Assembly (NCBI RefSeq): GCF_015706575.1
Contig: NW_024037076.1
Coordinates: 1,674,001-1,738,000 of the forward strand
Source of the DNA: Patiria miniata
Lineage: Eukaryota; Echinodermata; Asteroidea; Valvatida; Asterinidae
Length of the DNA stretch: 64,000 nt
Reading direction: 5' to 3'
Position 1 is the stretch's first letter. Every line of letters begins with the position of its first letter. Positions 36,401-48,900 of this stretch are shown piece after piece. Under the pieces are notes generated by a model. The model had not been told where the DNA came from. It saw nothing but the letters and a program-made list of their open reading frames with translations, and made no database searches. Position numbers and translations under genes: made by a program.

Positions 36401-37914
36401 ACAGTTGTTGACAGTTATGAAACAAGATTATTCTGTGTCATTTTCTTTGTGAGTCAGAACACGCAATAAATTGTTTTTTTTTTGACGAAACAGGTTTCAG
36501 GGTCATTGCGTTTAAATGGTGATATTCTGCGAACGGATTGAGCAATTTCAATAATTTCTTCATCTAAAAGTAGTTTCTGAAATTGGCTTCCCAGTCATTA
36601 TTATTTTTGGTGCAACATTTTTTTTCAAACAAAATATGAAATATGTTTTTTTGGGGATTAGGTTTTTCCTCTTTTCGACTCACCCTGCATAAAGTTCAAA
36701 AATATAAAATAATGGGAAGTTTGAATTCTGCTGTCAACAGCCACAAATTTACTTTTTAGACAGAAAAACTTACCTCGGAACTAGTAGTACACTCTGTGAT
36801 TTTTTTGCCCTTTACAGACGTGTTCACTAACATGATGAAACCCATGAAATCTTGGTATGCCTGAAGACGACAATCAAAAAATTAAACAAGGAAGACGTAA
36901 TCAAACTTGTGTAAGGAAAGAAGGGTTGTTTAAAAGGAAAGAAATTCTTTAATGTTTCCTAAATATTAAAGTAAACAGAGGTCAAATTGTTGGTTTTCTT
37001 GGGTATTAACCCAGTCATAGGAACGCCTTAGTTTTATACTGGTCAAGTACCAAGTGTATTGCGGTTAACATTGAGGCTGTTAATGAAGGTCAAGTACCAA
37101 GTACATTTAGGTCAAGTAATAAGTGTATGAAGTCAAGTACACACTACGTATACAGTGGTCAAGTGCTAAGTATACAAGAGTCAAAGTAACATATGTGCAT
37201 TTGGGTCAAGTACTAAGTGTACTAAGAGTACTAAGGTCAAATGCATGCTAAATGCATGGAGGTTAAGTGCTAACAATATGGGAGTCAAGTACCAAGTGCA
37301 TTTAGATCAAGTCCTAAGTGAATGAAGTCAAATACATGCTATGTTTACAGTGGTCAAGTGCTAAGTATACGAGAGTCAAAGTAACAAGTGCATTTGGGTC
37401 AAGTACCAAGTGTACTAAGAGTACTAAGGTCAAATGCATGCTAAATGCATGGAGGTTAAGTGCTAACTATATGGGAGTCAAGTACCAAGTGCATTTAGAT
37501 CAAGTACTAAGTGAATGAAGTCAAATACATGCTATGTATACAGTGGTCAAGTGCTAAGTAAACGAGAGTCAAAGTAACAAGTGCATTTGGGTCAAGTACT
37601 GAGTGTACTAAGAGTACTAAGGTCAAATGCATGCTAAATGCATGGAGGTTAAGTGCTAACTATATGGGAGTCAAGTATCAGTGCATTTAGGTCAAAGTAC
37701 CAAGTGCATTTGGGTTAAGTACCAAGTGTATGGAGGTCAAGTGCTAAGTGTATGAAGGTCAGGTACTATACTCTAGACATCTTGCTGTGCCTACCTGAGA
37801 TTTCTCCCATGCTGCTACATGTTCAACGCTTTTTATTCTTTTAATTGGGTCGATGTACTGATGGCTAGTCTCTGCTCCAGCCTCCAAGGCAGTTTCAGAA
37901 TTAGGAGACGACAT
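30488..37914 (-). CDS. PTPA: Serine/threonine-protein phosphatase 2A activator (PTPA)
   Basis: PTPA is a peptidyl-prolyl isomerase-like ATP-dependent activator that helps load the metal site of the PP2A catalytic subunit. Eight minus-strand exons agree in phase: 37914-37795, 36860-36774, 35990-35865, 35071-34854, 33589-33465, 32462-32362, 31201-31094 and 30559-30488 (stop). The product is 318 aa, close to the 323-aa short human isoform. Family landmarks are all present: [20 protein letters not shown] (about 42-61), [18 protein letters not shown] (about 88-105), [18 protein letters not shown] (about 145-162), [18 protein letters not shown] (about 203-220), [15 protein letters not shown] and [20 protein letters not shown]. 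The C-terminus ([20 protein letters not shown]) replaces the human GSLLPI end. It lies head to head with CRAT. The introns hold a 192-bp higher-order minisatellite, two SINEs and several inverted-repeat elements. Confidence 0.95.
30705..31078 (+). repeat. Minisatellite, about 20-bp unit (gagacttgaccagagtgact)
   Basis: About 18 units lie in the last PTPA intron, adjacent to exon 7. The two-part unit (gacttga plus ccagagt) makes open frames on both strands (RLDQSDL and KSQVTLV types) that are not genes. Confidence 0.9.
31235..31830 (+). repeat. Minisatellite, 10-bp unit (tcacaagtca)
   Basis: About 55 units of catcacaagt and variants (cataacaaat, catcataagt) fill PTPA intron 6 just upstream of exon 7. 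This is the largest of the GACTTGTGA-core arrays. Confidence 0.95.
31998..32283 (-). mobile_element. tRNA-derived SINE with 14-bp target duplication
   Basis: The element is flanked by tggataaagtgcat at 31,984-31,997 and 32,284-32,297. On the minus strand it has an A-box-like tagctcggtggtcgagtag and a B box gggttcgagtcccac, followed by a body in which cactcggg occurs on both sides of a short hairpin. A related, rearranged copy lies at 3,395-3,800. It sits in PTPA intron 6. Confidence 0.8.
33118..33425 (+). mobile_element. tRNA-derived SINE with a conserved core
   Basis: The head gtggcctcgtggttaagggc and B box gggttcgagtcc are followed by the core cccttgggcaaggcactttg ... ctccacccaggagtaaatgg. 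The core is shared with the elements at 35,688, 50,606 and 57,631, although the tails differ. This core type is widespread in animal SINEs. It sits in PTPA intron 5, close to exon 5. Confidence 0.8.
33630..34035. mobile_element. Inverted-repeat element, about 35-bp ends
   Basis: The end tgtggccggctccactaaaa (with gggtattaagtcgcg) pairs with cgacataatacccttttttg...ggagccggtcaca. The flanks suggest a TA target duplication (cacata before, cacatata after). The inside is noncoding. It is directly followed by another repeat (34,036-34,620). Confidence 0.6.
34036..34620 (+). mobile_element. Repeat paired with an inverted copy at 46,740-47,345
   Basis: Both copies carry gacagtttac...attcc, ggtcgagagcc, ccggtcttaaa, gataaagacatggct, attggttgaacgttcac, aggggtgtttyg and a final hairpin around acactctgtttaagacc. 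One copy lies in a PTPA intron, the other in a CRAT intron in opposite orientation. The roughly 600-bp family has no coding capacity. Confidence 0.7.
35275..35680 (+). mobile_element. Family 2 element copy
   Basis: It shares cacctggtg, tccaacgatggtcggtcgacc, cacatctgtgaacgggtgcaag, gctagactggttccctga and ttccagcatctataaac with 24,490-25,006. It lies in PTPA intron 3. Confidence 0.6.
35688..35825 (+). mobile_element. tRNA-derived SINE, short copy
   Basis: The B box gggttcgaacccgg is followed by cccttgggcaagacacttaa and ctctccaccctgg, the core shared with the other SINEs. The copy is truncated after the core. Confidence 0.7.
37040..37770 (+). repeat. Higher-order minisatellite, about 192-bp unit
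   Basis: Basic words caagtaccaagtgcattt and caagtgctaagtatac form a larger unit. The marker catgctaaatgcatggaggt recurs at about 37,243, 37,436 and 37,629, a period of about 192 bp, with about 3.5 copies. It fills the 3' part of PTPA intron 1 beside exon 1. Confidence 0.85.
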
Positions 37915-38194
37915 TGTGAGCACCCTGAAGTGAGAACAAGCACATTAAAAAAATTCAGTTTTAAAATGTTTACAATTTTTTGTGACTCTACTACATTGTT
38001 TGGTTGCTCGAAAAAAAGAAAAGATGGCAGGCGATCACCGTGATGTACTGTGAACACGCAAGGTGTGCTGAAACCAGCTCAAATTGCCCAAGAAACTGCA
38101 CAAAATTAACAAAAAGGAGTGTCATTAGATATGAGAGGAGTCTACTTTCATGACTTTAGATTGAAAAAGTTTTTATTTTAATGATTAAAAACAC

Positions 38195-38496
38195 TGGAGA
38201 AAATTTTGCAACCTGACGCTACTTTCAAAAACAGAAAAAAAGATATTTTTTTTGCTTATTTTGTACCTCATACTCATAGAGTATAGTTTTTGTAAGAACT
38301 GTAAGCATGGTAAGCAATATGTTGATAAAGTCTTTATAGAGATTTGTATAATTGTAGGCGAATGTGTGGCCAACTTACATAGTGAATTTGTACATGTTGA
38401 GATACAATATAAGTTGTAGGCCCTAAGCCAAACAAAAAATAAAAATCATTTTTTCTGTTGCGAAAGTAGCGTCAGGAGGATGCCACATTCTTTCCA
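38195..38496. mobile_element. Inverted-repeat element with 7-8 bp target duplication
   Basis: The ends tggagaaaattttgcaacc and (complement) tggaaagaatgtggcatcc are followed by tgacgctac inside. The element is flanked by aaaacac at 38,188-38,194 and 38,497-38,503, and the undisturbed target resembles 2,095-2,110. A related end (ccagaaagaatgttgcaacc) occurs at about 26,630. The duplication size suggests hAT-type transposition. Confidence 0.7.
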
Positions 38497-38633
38497 AAAA
38501 CACCCTTGAATCTTATTTGATGAAAATTAAAGAGGAACCCCTGACAGCACAATAAATCATTAAATGGGCGGGCATGCATTACTTCCAACAACATGTCCAC
38601 GTACTAGGGGTGATGGCATGGCACACTGCACAA

Positions 38634-38725
38634 TAGCTGGAGTTACCCAGCCCTGAATTTTATCATTGGGTTGTCATCTAGGTGACAACCCAATGATAAA
38701 ATTCAGGGCTGGGTAACTCCAGCTA
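38634..38725. mobile_element. 92-bp hairpin element with 9-bp target duplication
   Basis: Perfect 43-bp arms starting tagctggagttacccagccc have a 6-base centre. The 9-bp duplication actgcacaa flanks it at 38,625-38,633 and 38,726-38,734. A second copy, interrupted by another element, is at 55,971-56,530. Such long-armed hairpins with 9-bp duplications are typical of Mutator-type non-autonomous elements, but no transposase is in the window. Confidence 0.85.
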
Positions 38726-39539
38726 ACTGCACAACTAGTACTACACAGTCATGTCATGACAGTTTAATCCAAAATATATTCACATAGCACTATTAGCAGT
38801 ATGGACCTACTTGAGGCTTAACTGACAAAAAACGCACCGAATTATAAAAACATTTAATCGCATGCTTATCAGTAGGCACGTTACCTTTGTTTTTAGCTAG
38901 TAAAACCTTGAGAAAAAGAGGTAATTGGCCCGGAAAATTCGGCCCACTGGCCCTGCTTGTGACCTCTTAATTTAATTGCGCCCTCAAGAGCTAGAGTCTC
39001 ATAAAGACTTAAAAAGAGAACTTCAAACTAAAGGGCGACTAAAACAAGTCTACTCAAGAATATGACCTTTATTTCACCTTTAATAATTTGCATAGATCTA
39101 TCTGCAGTGCAATCGGCCCTTATCACAAAAATTTTAAGCAAACATTTTGCCCTTTTAAACCTCATCGGGCTGTAAAAAGAGCGGCAATGCTGTCTAGTGT
39201 AGCTAGGCATTTTGTAAGTGAGATTTATTTGTGTCATTTATCTTGTTTATAGCCTCTTTTGTTTCATGAAAAATGTTTTTGTGGCTGCATTGTTGAGCCC
39301 CCTTTTTTGTTGACAAACATGTTTCCAACTGCCTGTGGTTGAACATGTTGAAATGTTCAGTGCATTCGGCACAGTTTTGATGCGTAGACTCGTAGTATCC
39401 TACTACGTTTTGTCATGTTTGTACTTTTGTGTGTGTGTGTTTGGTTGGCAATTGGGCTAAGACTAGTCTAGACTAAATGAGGGTGTGCATCATATTTTCG
39501 GAGAGATCCCCATACCGTATTACCATGCATATAGGCCTA

Positions 39540-39825
39540 CTGGGCCATCAACTCAGACCTCCTGCACAAAGTCTATGGGCCATGGCAGAACAAAGTTAAA
39601 AGTATTCAAAAGAATTTTTGCACTCCTTATATTGTGTTTCGGAAAAAATTCCATCCTGGGCCACCACTCATATTCCATAGCTAATAATATGACCTGAAAA
39701 GTACCAAAAGTTGTAAATCTGAAGAAGAAACACCGTTTAAGGAGTGAAAAAATTCTTTGATAATACTTTAAAATGTTCTGTCATGGCCCATAGACTTTGT
39801 GCAGGAGTTTTGAGTGGTGGCCCAG
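39540..39825. mobile_element. Inverted-repeat element upstream of CRAT copy 1
   Basis: The end ctgggccatcaactcagacc, with tgcacaaagtctatgggcca, pairs with tggcccatagactttgtgca...gagtggtggcccag. The same element is at 56,613-56,925 in copy 2, so it inserted before the duplication. Confidence 0.75.
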
Positions 39826-39932
39826 TATGGAACTTTTCCCTTTTGGACCCCACACAGATAGTTCTAGCTTTGATCTGCAGGAGGTTTCCAATTATCAAAT
39901 AATTCTTATTTACTCCTATATCCTGTCCACAG

Positions 39933-42900
39933 ATGCGGCAATCTGCCAACATCAGCCCCATGGCCAAGGCCGCAGAGAAGACCGCCGCAATGCTGGGCCG
40001 TAAGCAGGCCCAGCCAGGCCGGATGTTTGCCCATCAACAGTCCCTGTCTCGTCTGCCCGTCCCTCCACTCCAACAGACGCTGTATAAGTACCTGCTGGCC
40101 GTCAAGCCTATACTGAGCGAGGAGGATTATGAGGCGACGAAGAAGGCGAGTAGAGCACATTTGTTTTTCTCACGTCTGTGACTTGATAGATTAATTACTA
40201 TTTCTGGTAATGAAACCAAAGATTCCTAAAAAGTGTCCTAGGCACTCACAGCCTGAAGAAACCTGTAGAGAGGAGACAGTGAGAAGAAATTACAGTTTTA
40301 GAGGTGGGAGGAAAACCCCAGAAGAATATTCTGGGGAAAACCCATGGAATCAGGTAGGGACTGAAAACCCCTTCATCTTGTGGATCGGGGCAGGAATCGA
40401 ACCCGAGCCATAAGGCGAAAGCTTGAAGTATTGGGTATTGTCATTACAGGAAAATGACTTGACTTGTCTCGAGTCACTCCGAGCTAATGACTTGAGTTGA
40501 CTAGACTTTGAATCAAAAGCAGGGATGTACTGCAGTTGATTCTATCACAGTGGATGAACAATAAGAAAGGAATGCCTTTGTTAAAGCTCAGTTGAATAAT
40601 TCATGATTGGACTTGGGACTGGAGAACTTGTGATGGACTTGTGATGGACTTGTGATGGACTTGCAGGGACTTGTGATGGACTGGACCACAACTTGGTACT
40701 TGGTACTTGGTTGGTTTCCTCCTGAAAACATCCACTTGGAATCTTAGCTAGGAGGGGGATCTTGGCTACAACTCTTGGGATCTTGGGATCAACCTTTGTT
40801 AAAGGCTTGTGAACAGTGCAGTGAACTGTGACAACAGTCTAATCTCTGAAATCATGAAAATATTGCAGTGACTTCTTTCATAAAGCTACAAGTTACATCA
40901 AACACAGTAAGGATGCTTGCATTTGCAAGGCTATGTGATGATACGTCTACAACAGGCTCATACCTAGTGCTATTACAAAATTATCATCTCTGAACCAGAA
41001 TTAGAAAAAGGCATTGACATTTACCCATTTTCAGCTTTACATTTGGGCAATTTCAGCGTTATGTAATGTCTGTGACAGTATTTAAGAGCTCAAGTGAAAA
41101 AAACTTCAAAATGTTTTTTTTTTCTTCAAATCTTATACATCTATCATCTAGTAATGGTCAAGGAGATTACAGACTAGGAGTTTTGGATCATTTCTCTGAA
41201 TCATTAATTAGATGTAATGGTTAATTGGCTCTGTCACAGACATAACGCTGAGCTTTGGAATTGCCCATTCAGGAATTAAGGCTTTATTTAACAAAGTTAA
41301 TACTTTGATTTTCAGATTGTGACTGAGTTTGGCAAACCAGGCGGCTATGGAGAGTCACTACAGATGGCACTGATCCAAAGATCCCAGAAAATGGACAACT
41401 GGGTAAGTCACAAGTAAATGACATATGAATAGTTTTTACGTGGTTTGATGAGGTTTGATGAGGTTTTACGATGTTTCACGATGTTTTACAGAGTAGGCCT
41501 ATCTTGTGCAGGCTTTCAAGCAGACCCAGGTGAAAAAGTACGAGAACAGTATGATCAAAATCGTCTTGTTCAAGGGGCGCTAGTTAGAAGCCACAAACTG
41601 GCACGGCTTTTTATAACAAACTTGTAGTTTATTTGAAAAAAAGAATTAAGTGTTTATTTGATTGGTTAAAACTTTTTTGGTTATAAACGTTGCAAAATTA
41701 CAGCTGTCGGAGTGGTGGCTACACAAGGCGTATCTTGAGTTCCGATCGCCCGTGGTGTTGCACGTTAGTCCCGGCGTGGTGTTCCCCCGCGAGGACTTTA
41801 GGGGCGTCGACGCTCAGCTTGAATTCTCGGCCAGGTTCATTGCCGGTGTCTTAGATTTCAAACAATTGATAGACAGGTAAGAATCTGATGATTTTAACTG
41901 TAATGTTGAAGTTGTAACAATATACGAATATTACATTGTTTGAGGGTGGATATAGTGATTTTAGCCTCCTGAGTTGATTATATGCATGAGGTATAGTAAT
42001 AGTTTTTCCATTGTGATAATGAGATTACTATAAAAAAAAGTTAAATTATTCTATTAAAGGGAGTAGAGTTTAATCCTAACTTGCCCAAATCTCCCAAATC
42101 GTCTTTGCAAAAAGGAAGATTTTGCAGGATTGAGGCTGTATCACAAATGTGTGGCTGATGTTGGAGGATGCACTGTGTCAAGGTCTTGGGCCGGACCTTG
42201 TGTTGTTTATGCTCAGCCGTGCATAAATGTAAGCCTAGATTATACTTGAAATCCTCTGTACTGCTCCAGGATGTCACTGGCTCTGCCTCAACATATTGAC
42301 AGTGATTGCTGGAGGATTTTGCAGGATTGAGGCAGTGGTCACCCCTCCAAGGACCACATTCAAGAACTAACAGAGGATATTGCAGGATTGAGGCTGTATG
42401 CTATTTTTACATGGAGGCAATTGGAGGATTTTGCAGGATTGAGGTTGCATCCTCGCACAAATGCCTAGGGAGTTAGGGTTAATAAATATGTGCATGACTT
42501 TGTAAGATGTATAATTAACATTCAAAATCAAAGTTTGGAAGAAACAGAATTGTTTTTATTTACTACAAAGTTGCACCCCGTATTTATTTTGTGTGCATAC
42601 TCACAGTGTGTGTTCACCAGCTTACAAGATTAACCTATAAATATATGCCATATCATAAAGTAAATAACATCCAGTGATATAGTGCGTGTACCTTATTTTC
42701 GTGTTCGGTCACCGAGTTGAACATGCCAGCTATGACAGGGCAAAGAACTTTTCTATTAGAAAAATCTGAACCGAGTTGCGGGGACTTTTTTGTGATGCCA
42801 GAGTTCCCAGCCATATAGGAAATCAGGGAAAACTTTGAATTTGAATTTCCATTTTTCCTGTAAGGGAAAAGTCACGAAATTTGGGTGAAAAACACCAAAA

Positions 42901-45900
42901 TCAGGGAAAACTCAGTGACCCAAAGAGAAATGCGTATTGTGCCATGTGTCCATGTTGTGTTCGTTGACTGACTGGCTATGGTGGCTTTTTAAGTGTTTTT
43001 GTAGTGTGAATATAATATCAATTGGCTGTGCTACACCACCTCTTGACTTTCCAGCAACCTCATTAAAACCCTAACTCCCCAGCCTAATTGACTACGAACC
43101 ATACCCATCCAGGCAAATTCCAACACTCACATGGGAAATTGTACACACACACTGTTGGACTTAGTTTCTGGAGGTATGCCAACCCCAGTGTAAAAGACCA
43201 TCTGTTTAGGGGAACTGTACCTATCCCAACAGATTTAAACACCAACCTGCTGTTGAACTTTGATGGGTTGTGTTCGGTTAGGGATAATTATTAAAGTGAC
43301 AATTTTCCTCAATCCTTATGGAATTTTGGTAAATTCCCAAGGAAATATCAGGGAGAACTCAGGGCCCGAATTTTGTTTTCATAAAGTGCTTGGAACCCTG
43401 TCTGTACAGCTAGTGTGTGGTATCCACATCTCCAGAAAAAAAGTTTGTGTGTACTTTTCAGTTTGTACCCAGCTATCATTAAAGCTATAGTCCATCATTT
43501 GTAGCCATCCGAAAAGTAACTGGCATAATTATTGTTGAAAAACATACTTGGGTGAAAGATAGTAAGGGGACTAAACTCCCTGTGAAATTATTCTTTCTGG
43601 CAAGCTGTCATTTTAAAGTAATCAACGAAAGAAGGCCTTTCCAACGGTGCGTCTTAAAACACACCGTAGGAAAATTTAAATTAGCATTGGCTCGACGCAC
43701 ACGCGCGTGGGGTTGCTATAATTTGTCGGATCAGTGCGCGACATCGCGTATAGCTGCAATCGGCTCAGTGAGAGCGCGTCTCGGACGCTGAATTCAGGCC
43801 CAATTCAAAACAACTTTTGATTTGAAATTGAGATCCTAGAATGCTGTTTTTTCTCGGAATATACAGCTGAAGCTGAGCTGAAACTTCATCAGGTTAGTTG
43901 TTCAGTATCCTTCATTAGATTTTGAACACTTTTGTTGCTTCAAACGAACAAAATGCACAAATTACAAATGATGGACTATATCTTTAAATCAACACTACAT
44001 ATTTGTGCTAAAGGCACTTCATGGTGTACTGTTCCACATACTCTGTTTAGATTTACAGAGTGCAACTTGTTAATTTGCCCTGCCTCTGATACAGTTTAAT
44101 GAACGTTCACAATATTTCAATTTTGCGAATAATCCACAAAGGGAAACTGGCTAGGTGATCCCGGGCCCGTTTGCTATTTCCCAGGTTTGCAGCATTGCTA
44201 ATGTTGCTAGCATCGTAACTTTGGGTGTGATCCCTGGCTACATGGTATATACAGGTTTCTGGCTTCTGACTATAGCACCCCTCGAACAAAGACATTGACA
44301 AGATTGGAAACCGCCAACATAGGGCTGGATAGCTCAGTTGGTAGAGCACTGGATCGGCACTCCGGAGGTCCCAGGTTCAAAACCCCACTCCAGTCTTTAT
44401 TAAATTAAAAATATTTCAATTATCAAAACAACTTTAAAAAAAAAATTGCAAAAATTATCCCACAGTAACTCGTTACCAGTTGATTACATGGGTGGGCAGC
44501 CGCTCTGTATGGACCAATTCCATAAGATTCTGTCGTCTTGCCGGGTACCGGGCGTCAAGAAGGATTCCGTCGTCAGCTTCCCACCCAACAAACCCGACGC
44601 ACCCAGGCACATCGTCATTGGGCACAACAATCACGTGAGTATGCTAGACTGTTTCCCGCCCCCCCCTAAAGATTTGTGAACCGGTAACTAGCTCCCATTA
44701 AAGCCTTTGATTGAATCGCCTGTGCGCGCGCATCACGATTGTGATAAAAAAAACACCATTGAGGGCAGTGCATTTGTTCACTTACATTCTTTTTTTCCTT
44801 CTAACAGCTCTTCTCATTGGTTGTTTACGACTCACAAGGCAAGCTTCTGCCAATCAGCGAGATCCACTCAAAGCTCAAGGAGATTGTGGCCGCGTCGCCA
44901 TTCCCTGCCGTGCCGGTTAATATTCTGACGTCGGAACACCGCAACACGTGGGGCAAGATATTCAAGAAGATGTCCAAGGGTAAGAAAGCAACTTGTCGAT
45001 TGATCAAAGTAAACCCAACTTGGTAACAATTGAAGAACAAGATTTTGATTTGGCATTGGAAAAAAAACAGGTGACCAGTCAAATGATGAAAATAAACACA
45101 GGGTGTATAAAGAAAATGTTTCAGTCTTATTTAAATAAAAGGTGCTCAGTATTCCATTACTGAAGAGATGTAACGAAGATATTTATAATACTTGTATTAT
45201 TACGATTAATTTAAATTCGACCTCATGATGCCCCCACAAGAACATTGTCAAGTGCACAACTTTATTGTATTGCCGTAATATTTTCAGTTGACCTTTTTTT
45301 TGGCTAAGCTCTATTTGATTACAGAGTACGACATCTTGAAATTGGTCTCTGTTGTCCAAAGTAGTTTTGACTAGCTTGATTTGATTTTCTTGGTTGCGAA
45401 ATCTTCAATTCTGACTTCTTTTAATTCACTACTCAAAGACTTTCATAAATAGAGTGCTTTTGAATAATTGGTTCTCAATTCTTGATTAATCTGATTAATT
45501 GGTAAGATTTTCCCGTATTGATATTAATAGTGCCGCTTCAGAATTTTGGAGTAAACACAATTATGATGTCAAAACATGTTTTGTGCAGCAAATTCACAAA
45601 AATTGAGCGTTTCTCTATCGAGGCAAACTTTGCTCCGAATATTTTTGTGAAACCACGCTTGTTGTAAATTTGCAGGAATGAACCGGTCTTTCATTTTTTG
45701 CTTTTTTTTGTCGCTCTTAATAGACAAAGTCAACAGAGCTTCCTTTGAAGAGATCAAGAGAAGTATCTTCATGGTGTGTTTGGACAAATCCGTCTACTCA
45801 GAGCTGGAGGGGCAGATGCACGTAGAGAGCTTTGCCAATTACTGCGCCAAGATGGCTCTGTATGGCGGGGGAAGCAGAGCCAACAGCTGCAACAGGTGGT

Positions 45901-48900
45901 TCGACAAGACCATACAGGTGCGAGCTTAATTGATTGGTTAGGCCAAAAAAAGTCTCGGGTTTCTGTTGTGGAGCTTGCCCCCAAAAAGTGTTGCGGCGAT
46001 GCAGGTTTTTTTTTGTCCTGGTTTTGGTTTCTTTAAATGTCGGCTATGTTGCAGATAACGCTTCAATCCCATTGAAACTCTCAAAAATATCTTTCAGGGT
46101 GGAGCTTGAGGTGACCTCAGTAAGTGCCATAAGGCTTGAGATTTCTGCACCCACTTACGATCTTGACCGACATGAACGTTGTTAGGGAAATTTGGAAAGT
46201 CAAGAGAAATATCAGAGAAAACGGTAACGTCAGGTCATAGGGCATGAGCTGCTAGGCTGGTCATTAGTCTGCTCCCTTACATTGCTCCCTAATTAAAAAG
46301 CGTTTACAGGTTCCAGATACCAACCATTGCTCCCTCAGTCTGGCTTCCAGAAAATTAGAAAATTACAACACCATCTGGAAACGGTGCCCGACTAAATATA
46401 GTGCAAAATATAGGAGCCCAGAGAGGCCACATAAAGCTTGTACTCGATCGTAACCCCATCTAAAAACAAGTTAAAATTGTGCAGCAGCAGGATTCCAGTC
46501 AAAGCAGTGAGTTTGGCGGTTTTGAGACATTATCTTACATTACGAGGATGCGTGGGCAGACCAGACACCGGAGACTTTTTTTGGGGGGGGGGGTCCTTAT
46601 CTGGCTTATTACACTTGTGTCAGACTGCCGTTCCAGAGTTGGTAAATATTAAAGTGTCTTTTGAGATTCTAGTAGAGTAAGGAATGAATTGCTGGTTTGT
46701 CAGCTATCTTGATGTTAAATAAGGGAATAAATGTGTGTTCGGGAGGTATTATAACACTCTGTTTAAGACCAGTGGCAGTCTGGATGGGTAATTATCGCCC
46801 ATCCAGACTCCCGTCGGTCTTAAACAGAGTGTTTAATATTGACCGAACACATATTTATTCCCATTCATAAATACCTTTTCGGTCAAAAAAAACCAAATCT
46901 TTCCGGTCCAAAAATCAAAACCTGTCAAAAACTAGACGTTGCCAACCATTTTGTTCAACAATTTTACTTCATCTTTTACGAAACACCCCTCTGACTATAA
47001 TATGGAATGACCCTCCACAACTCGTTACCTTATAAGGACATTGGCGTGCGCGTCGCGCGTACTGCGCGATGTCGCGCAAAACGCAGCTGGGCTAGTGTGT
47101 GAATTTCAGACCATGAAATACTGATTCACTGGTAGTACATTGCGTATGCATAGGTGAGGAATGTGAACGTTCAACCAATAAAACATTAAAAGGCACCATA
47201 TTTCATGGGAGTCCAAATTTCATGTGACACTAGAAAAGTGTTTAAGACCAGGTAGCCATGTCTTTATCATCCGTTTAAGACCGGCCACGTGACAGGCTCT
47301 CGACCAATAGGAATGTGTAAACTGTCAGAGGTATTTATGAATTTCTGATCTTGTATTTTGGTTACAGTTTATGATCGGAGCCGATGGAGAGATTGCTCTG
47401 CAGTATGAACACTGTACGGCCGAAGGGCCTCCCATTACCGCAATGATTGACCACAGTCTACACTATGCGTAAGAAATAATACTCATAATAACTCACTTAT
47501 CAGGGGTAGTGTGTCAGCGTTGAAATGGAGTCCTCTACGGTCCTCACAAGTCTTCACAAGTCATCACTATTCCTCACAAGTCCTCACAAATTCTCACAAA
47601 TTCTCACAAATTCTCACAAGTCCTCAAAAGTCCACAATTCTCCCAGTCCCAAATCATCTAACAAGTTGTTTAAATAAACTGTCACAAAAAACATTCATTT
47701 GTTATTGATCATCCTCTGTTACTTGTGACTGGACTTATGATGGACTTGACTACAACAATGAAATTAAACTGACAAGTTCCCTTTTAACCCTTCCCTCCAA
47801 GGTATGGACCTTATGAGTAGCAGCCATCTTAGAGAGCATCTTTTGTTATTTAATTCAGTTACACTGAATATGCAAAAGGTCTATTTTCGCTACAAACCCT
47901 GCCCAATGCAACAATATGCAACACTTGTCCCAATAAGAAACTGCCTGTGGCACTTTTCAGTATGACTCAGAATTGGCCGTTTTATGTGCTGGTGTTGACG
48001 GCTCAATGCAGCAAGGTCCCACAGACTTTTACAGCTGTTGCACTGTGCTGCATCTGGTAGGGTTAGTGTTAATTATTGGTCTTTTGATTTAGCCACAACA
48101 CCCCTGTAGAGTCCTCTAGGTCATCCGCAATCTCTACTTCAGTCCCCAAGAGGTTAGAGTTCAACCTGGATCGCGAAACCTTGGAGGCCATTGAAGATGC
48201 CAAATGTCACATCGACAGGTAATGTAGATTTCTTGACAATTGTTGTGGCAACAGCCATTTTCTACTGTGGCACCAAGCTTGCGCGAGTCGTGCTCAGGTA
48301 GCACGCACGCACTACGGGCTTGAATAGGGTTACCAAAATATGCACGCCTCGTCTTTAAGATCGCGTGCAGCATGCGCGTGAGCTTGGGACCACCGCAGTA
48401 ATGGCTTCTAATTCTGGTCGCCGGATTCCGCTTTAGATCCCATCCATTCAGCCCTGCCCGCAGCACAGACTGAGTGTCATATGCAGTTGGGTCATTCTAT
48501 AAATTTGGGGTCCAAAGTGTGACATTTTTCCTGTCCCTGTTACCTTGGTACTTTGTAATTTGCCATTCAAGCATCATTAAGAATGACTTCCAATGATTGT
48601 TTATTTGTTGGGTAGGTAGTTTGCTATTCACAATCACTCTTGGAGGATGACTGCATTAAGGAGTGCATCAGAATTATACAATCATAGATGTCGGATGTAA
48701 CAGGGACGGGAAAAAAGTGGACCCCAAATTTATAGAATGACCCAGTTGCACGCGTGAAGGATATTTGTGCATGCATGTGTGACATTTATATTCCTTTTGT
48801 TTGATCAGTCACAGACAGTCAAAAAGTCAATCCTGTTTTCTTGCCATGCCTTTTACACAGGATAGTGATCGACAGTAAGATCTTTTATCAATAGCCACAG

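Larger units (their letters stand above)
37915..39932. other. PTPA-CRAT head-to-head spacer
   Basis: This roughly 2-kb interval between divergent genes must contain both promoters, but no clear core promoter is visible. It holds mobile elements at 38,195-38,496, 38,634-38,725 and 39,540-39,825. From about 38,848 it is the left part of the duplicated CRAT unit. Both CRAT copies have an acceptor (ccacag or gcacag) directly before the ATG, so an upstream 5' exon should lie here but is not recognised. Confidence 0.5.

Noticed and set aside
44323..44396. Functional tRNA gene
   Set aside because: A and B boxes are present, but the acceptor stem mispairs, position 33 is not T, and the same unit occurs in three places with a shared flank, so it is a SINE.
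45300..45380. Extra CRAT exon after the acceptor-like ttgattacag near 45,322
   Set aside because: Exons 5 and 6 already join in phase with no missing family sequence, and the candidate has no match to the CRAT protein.
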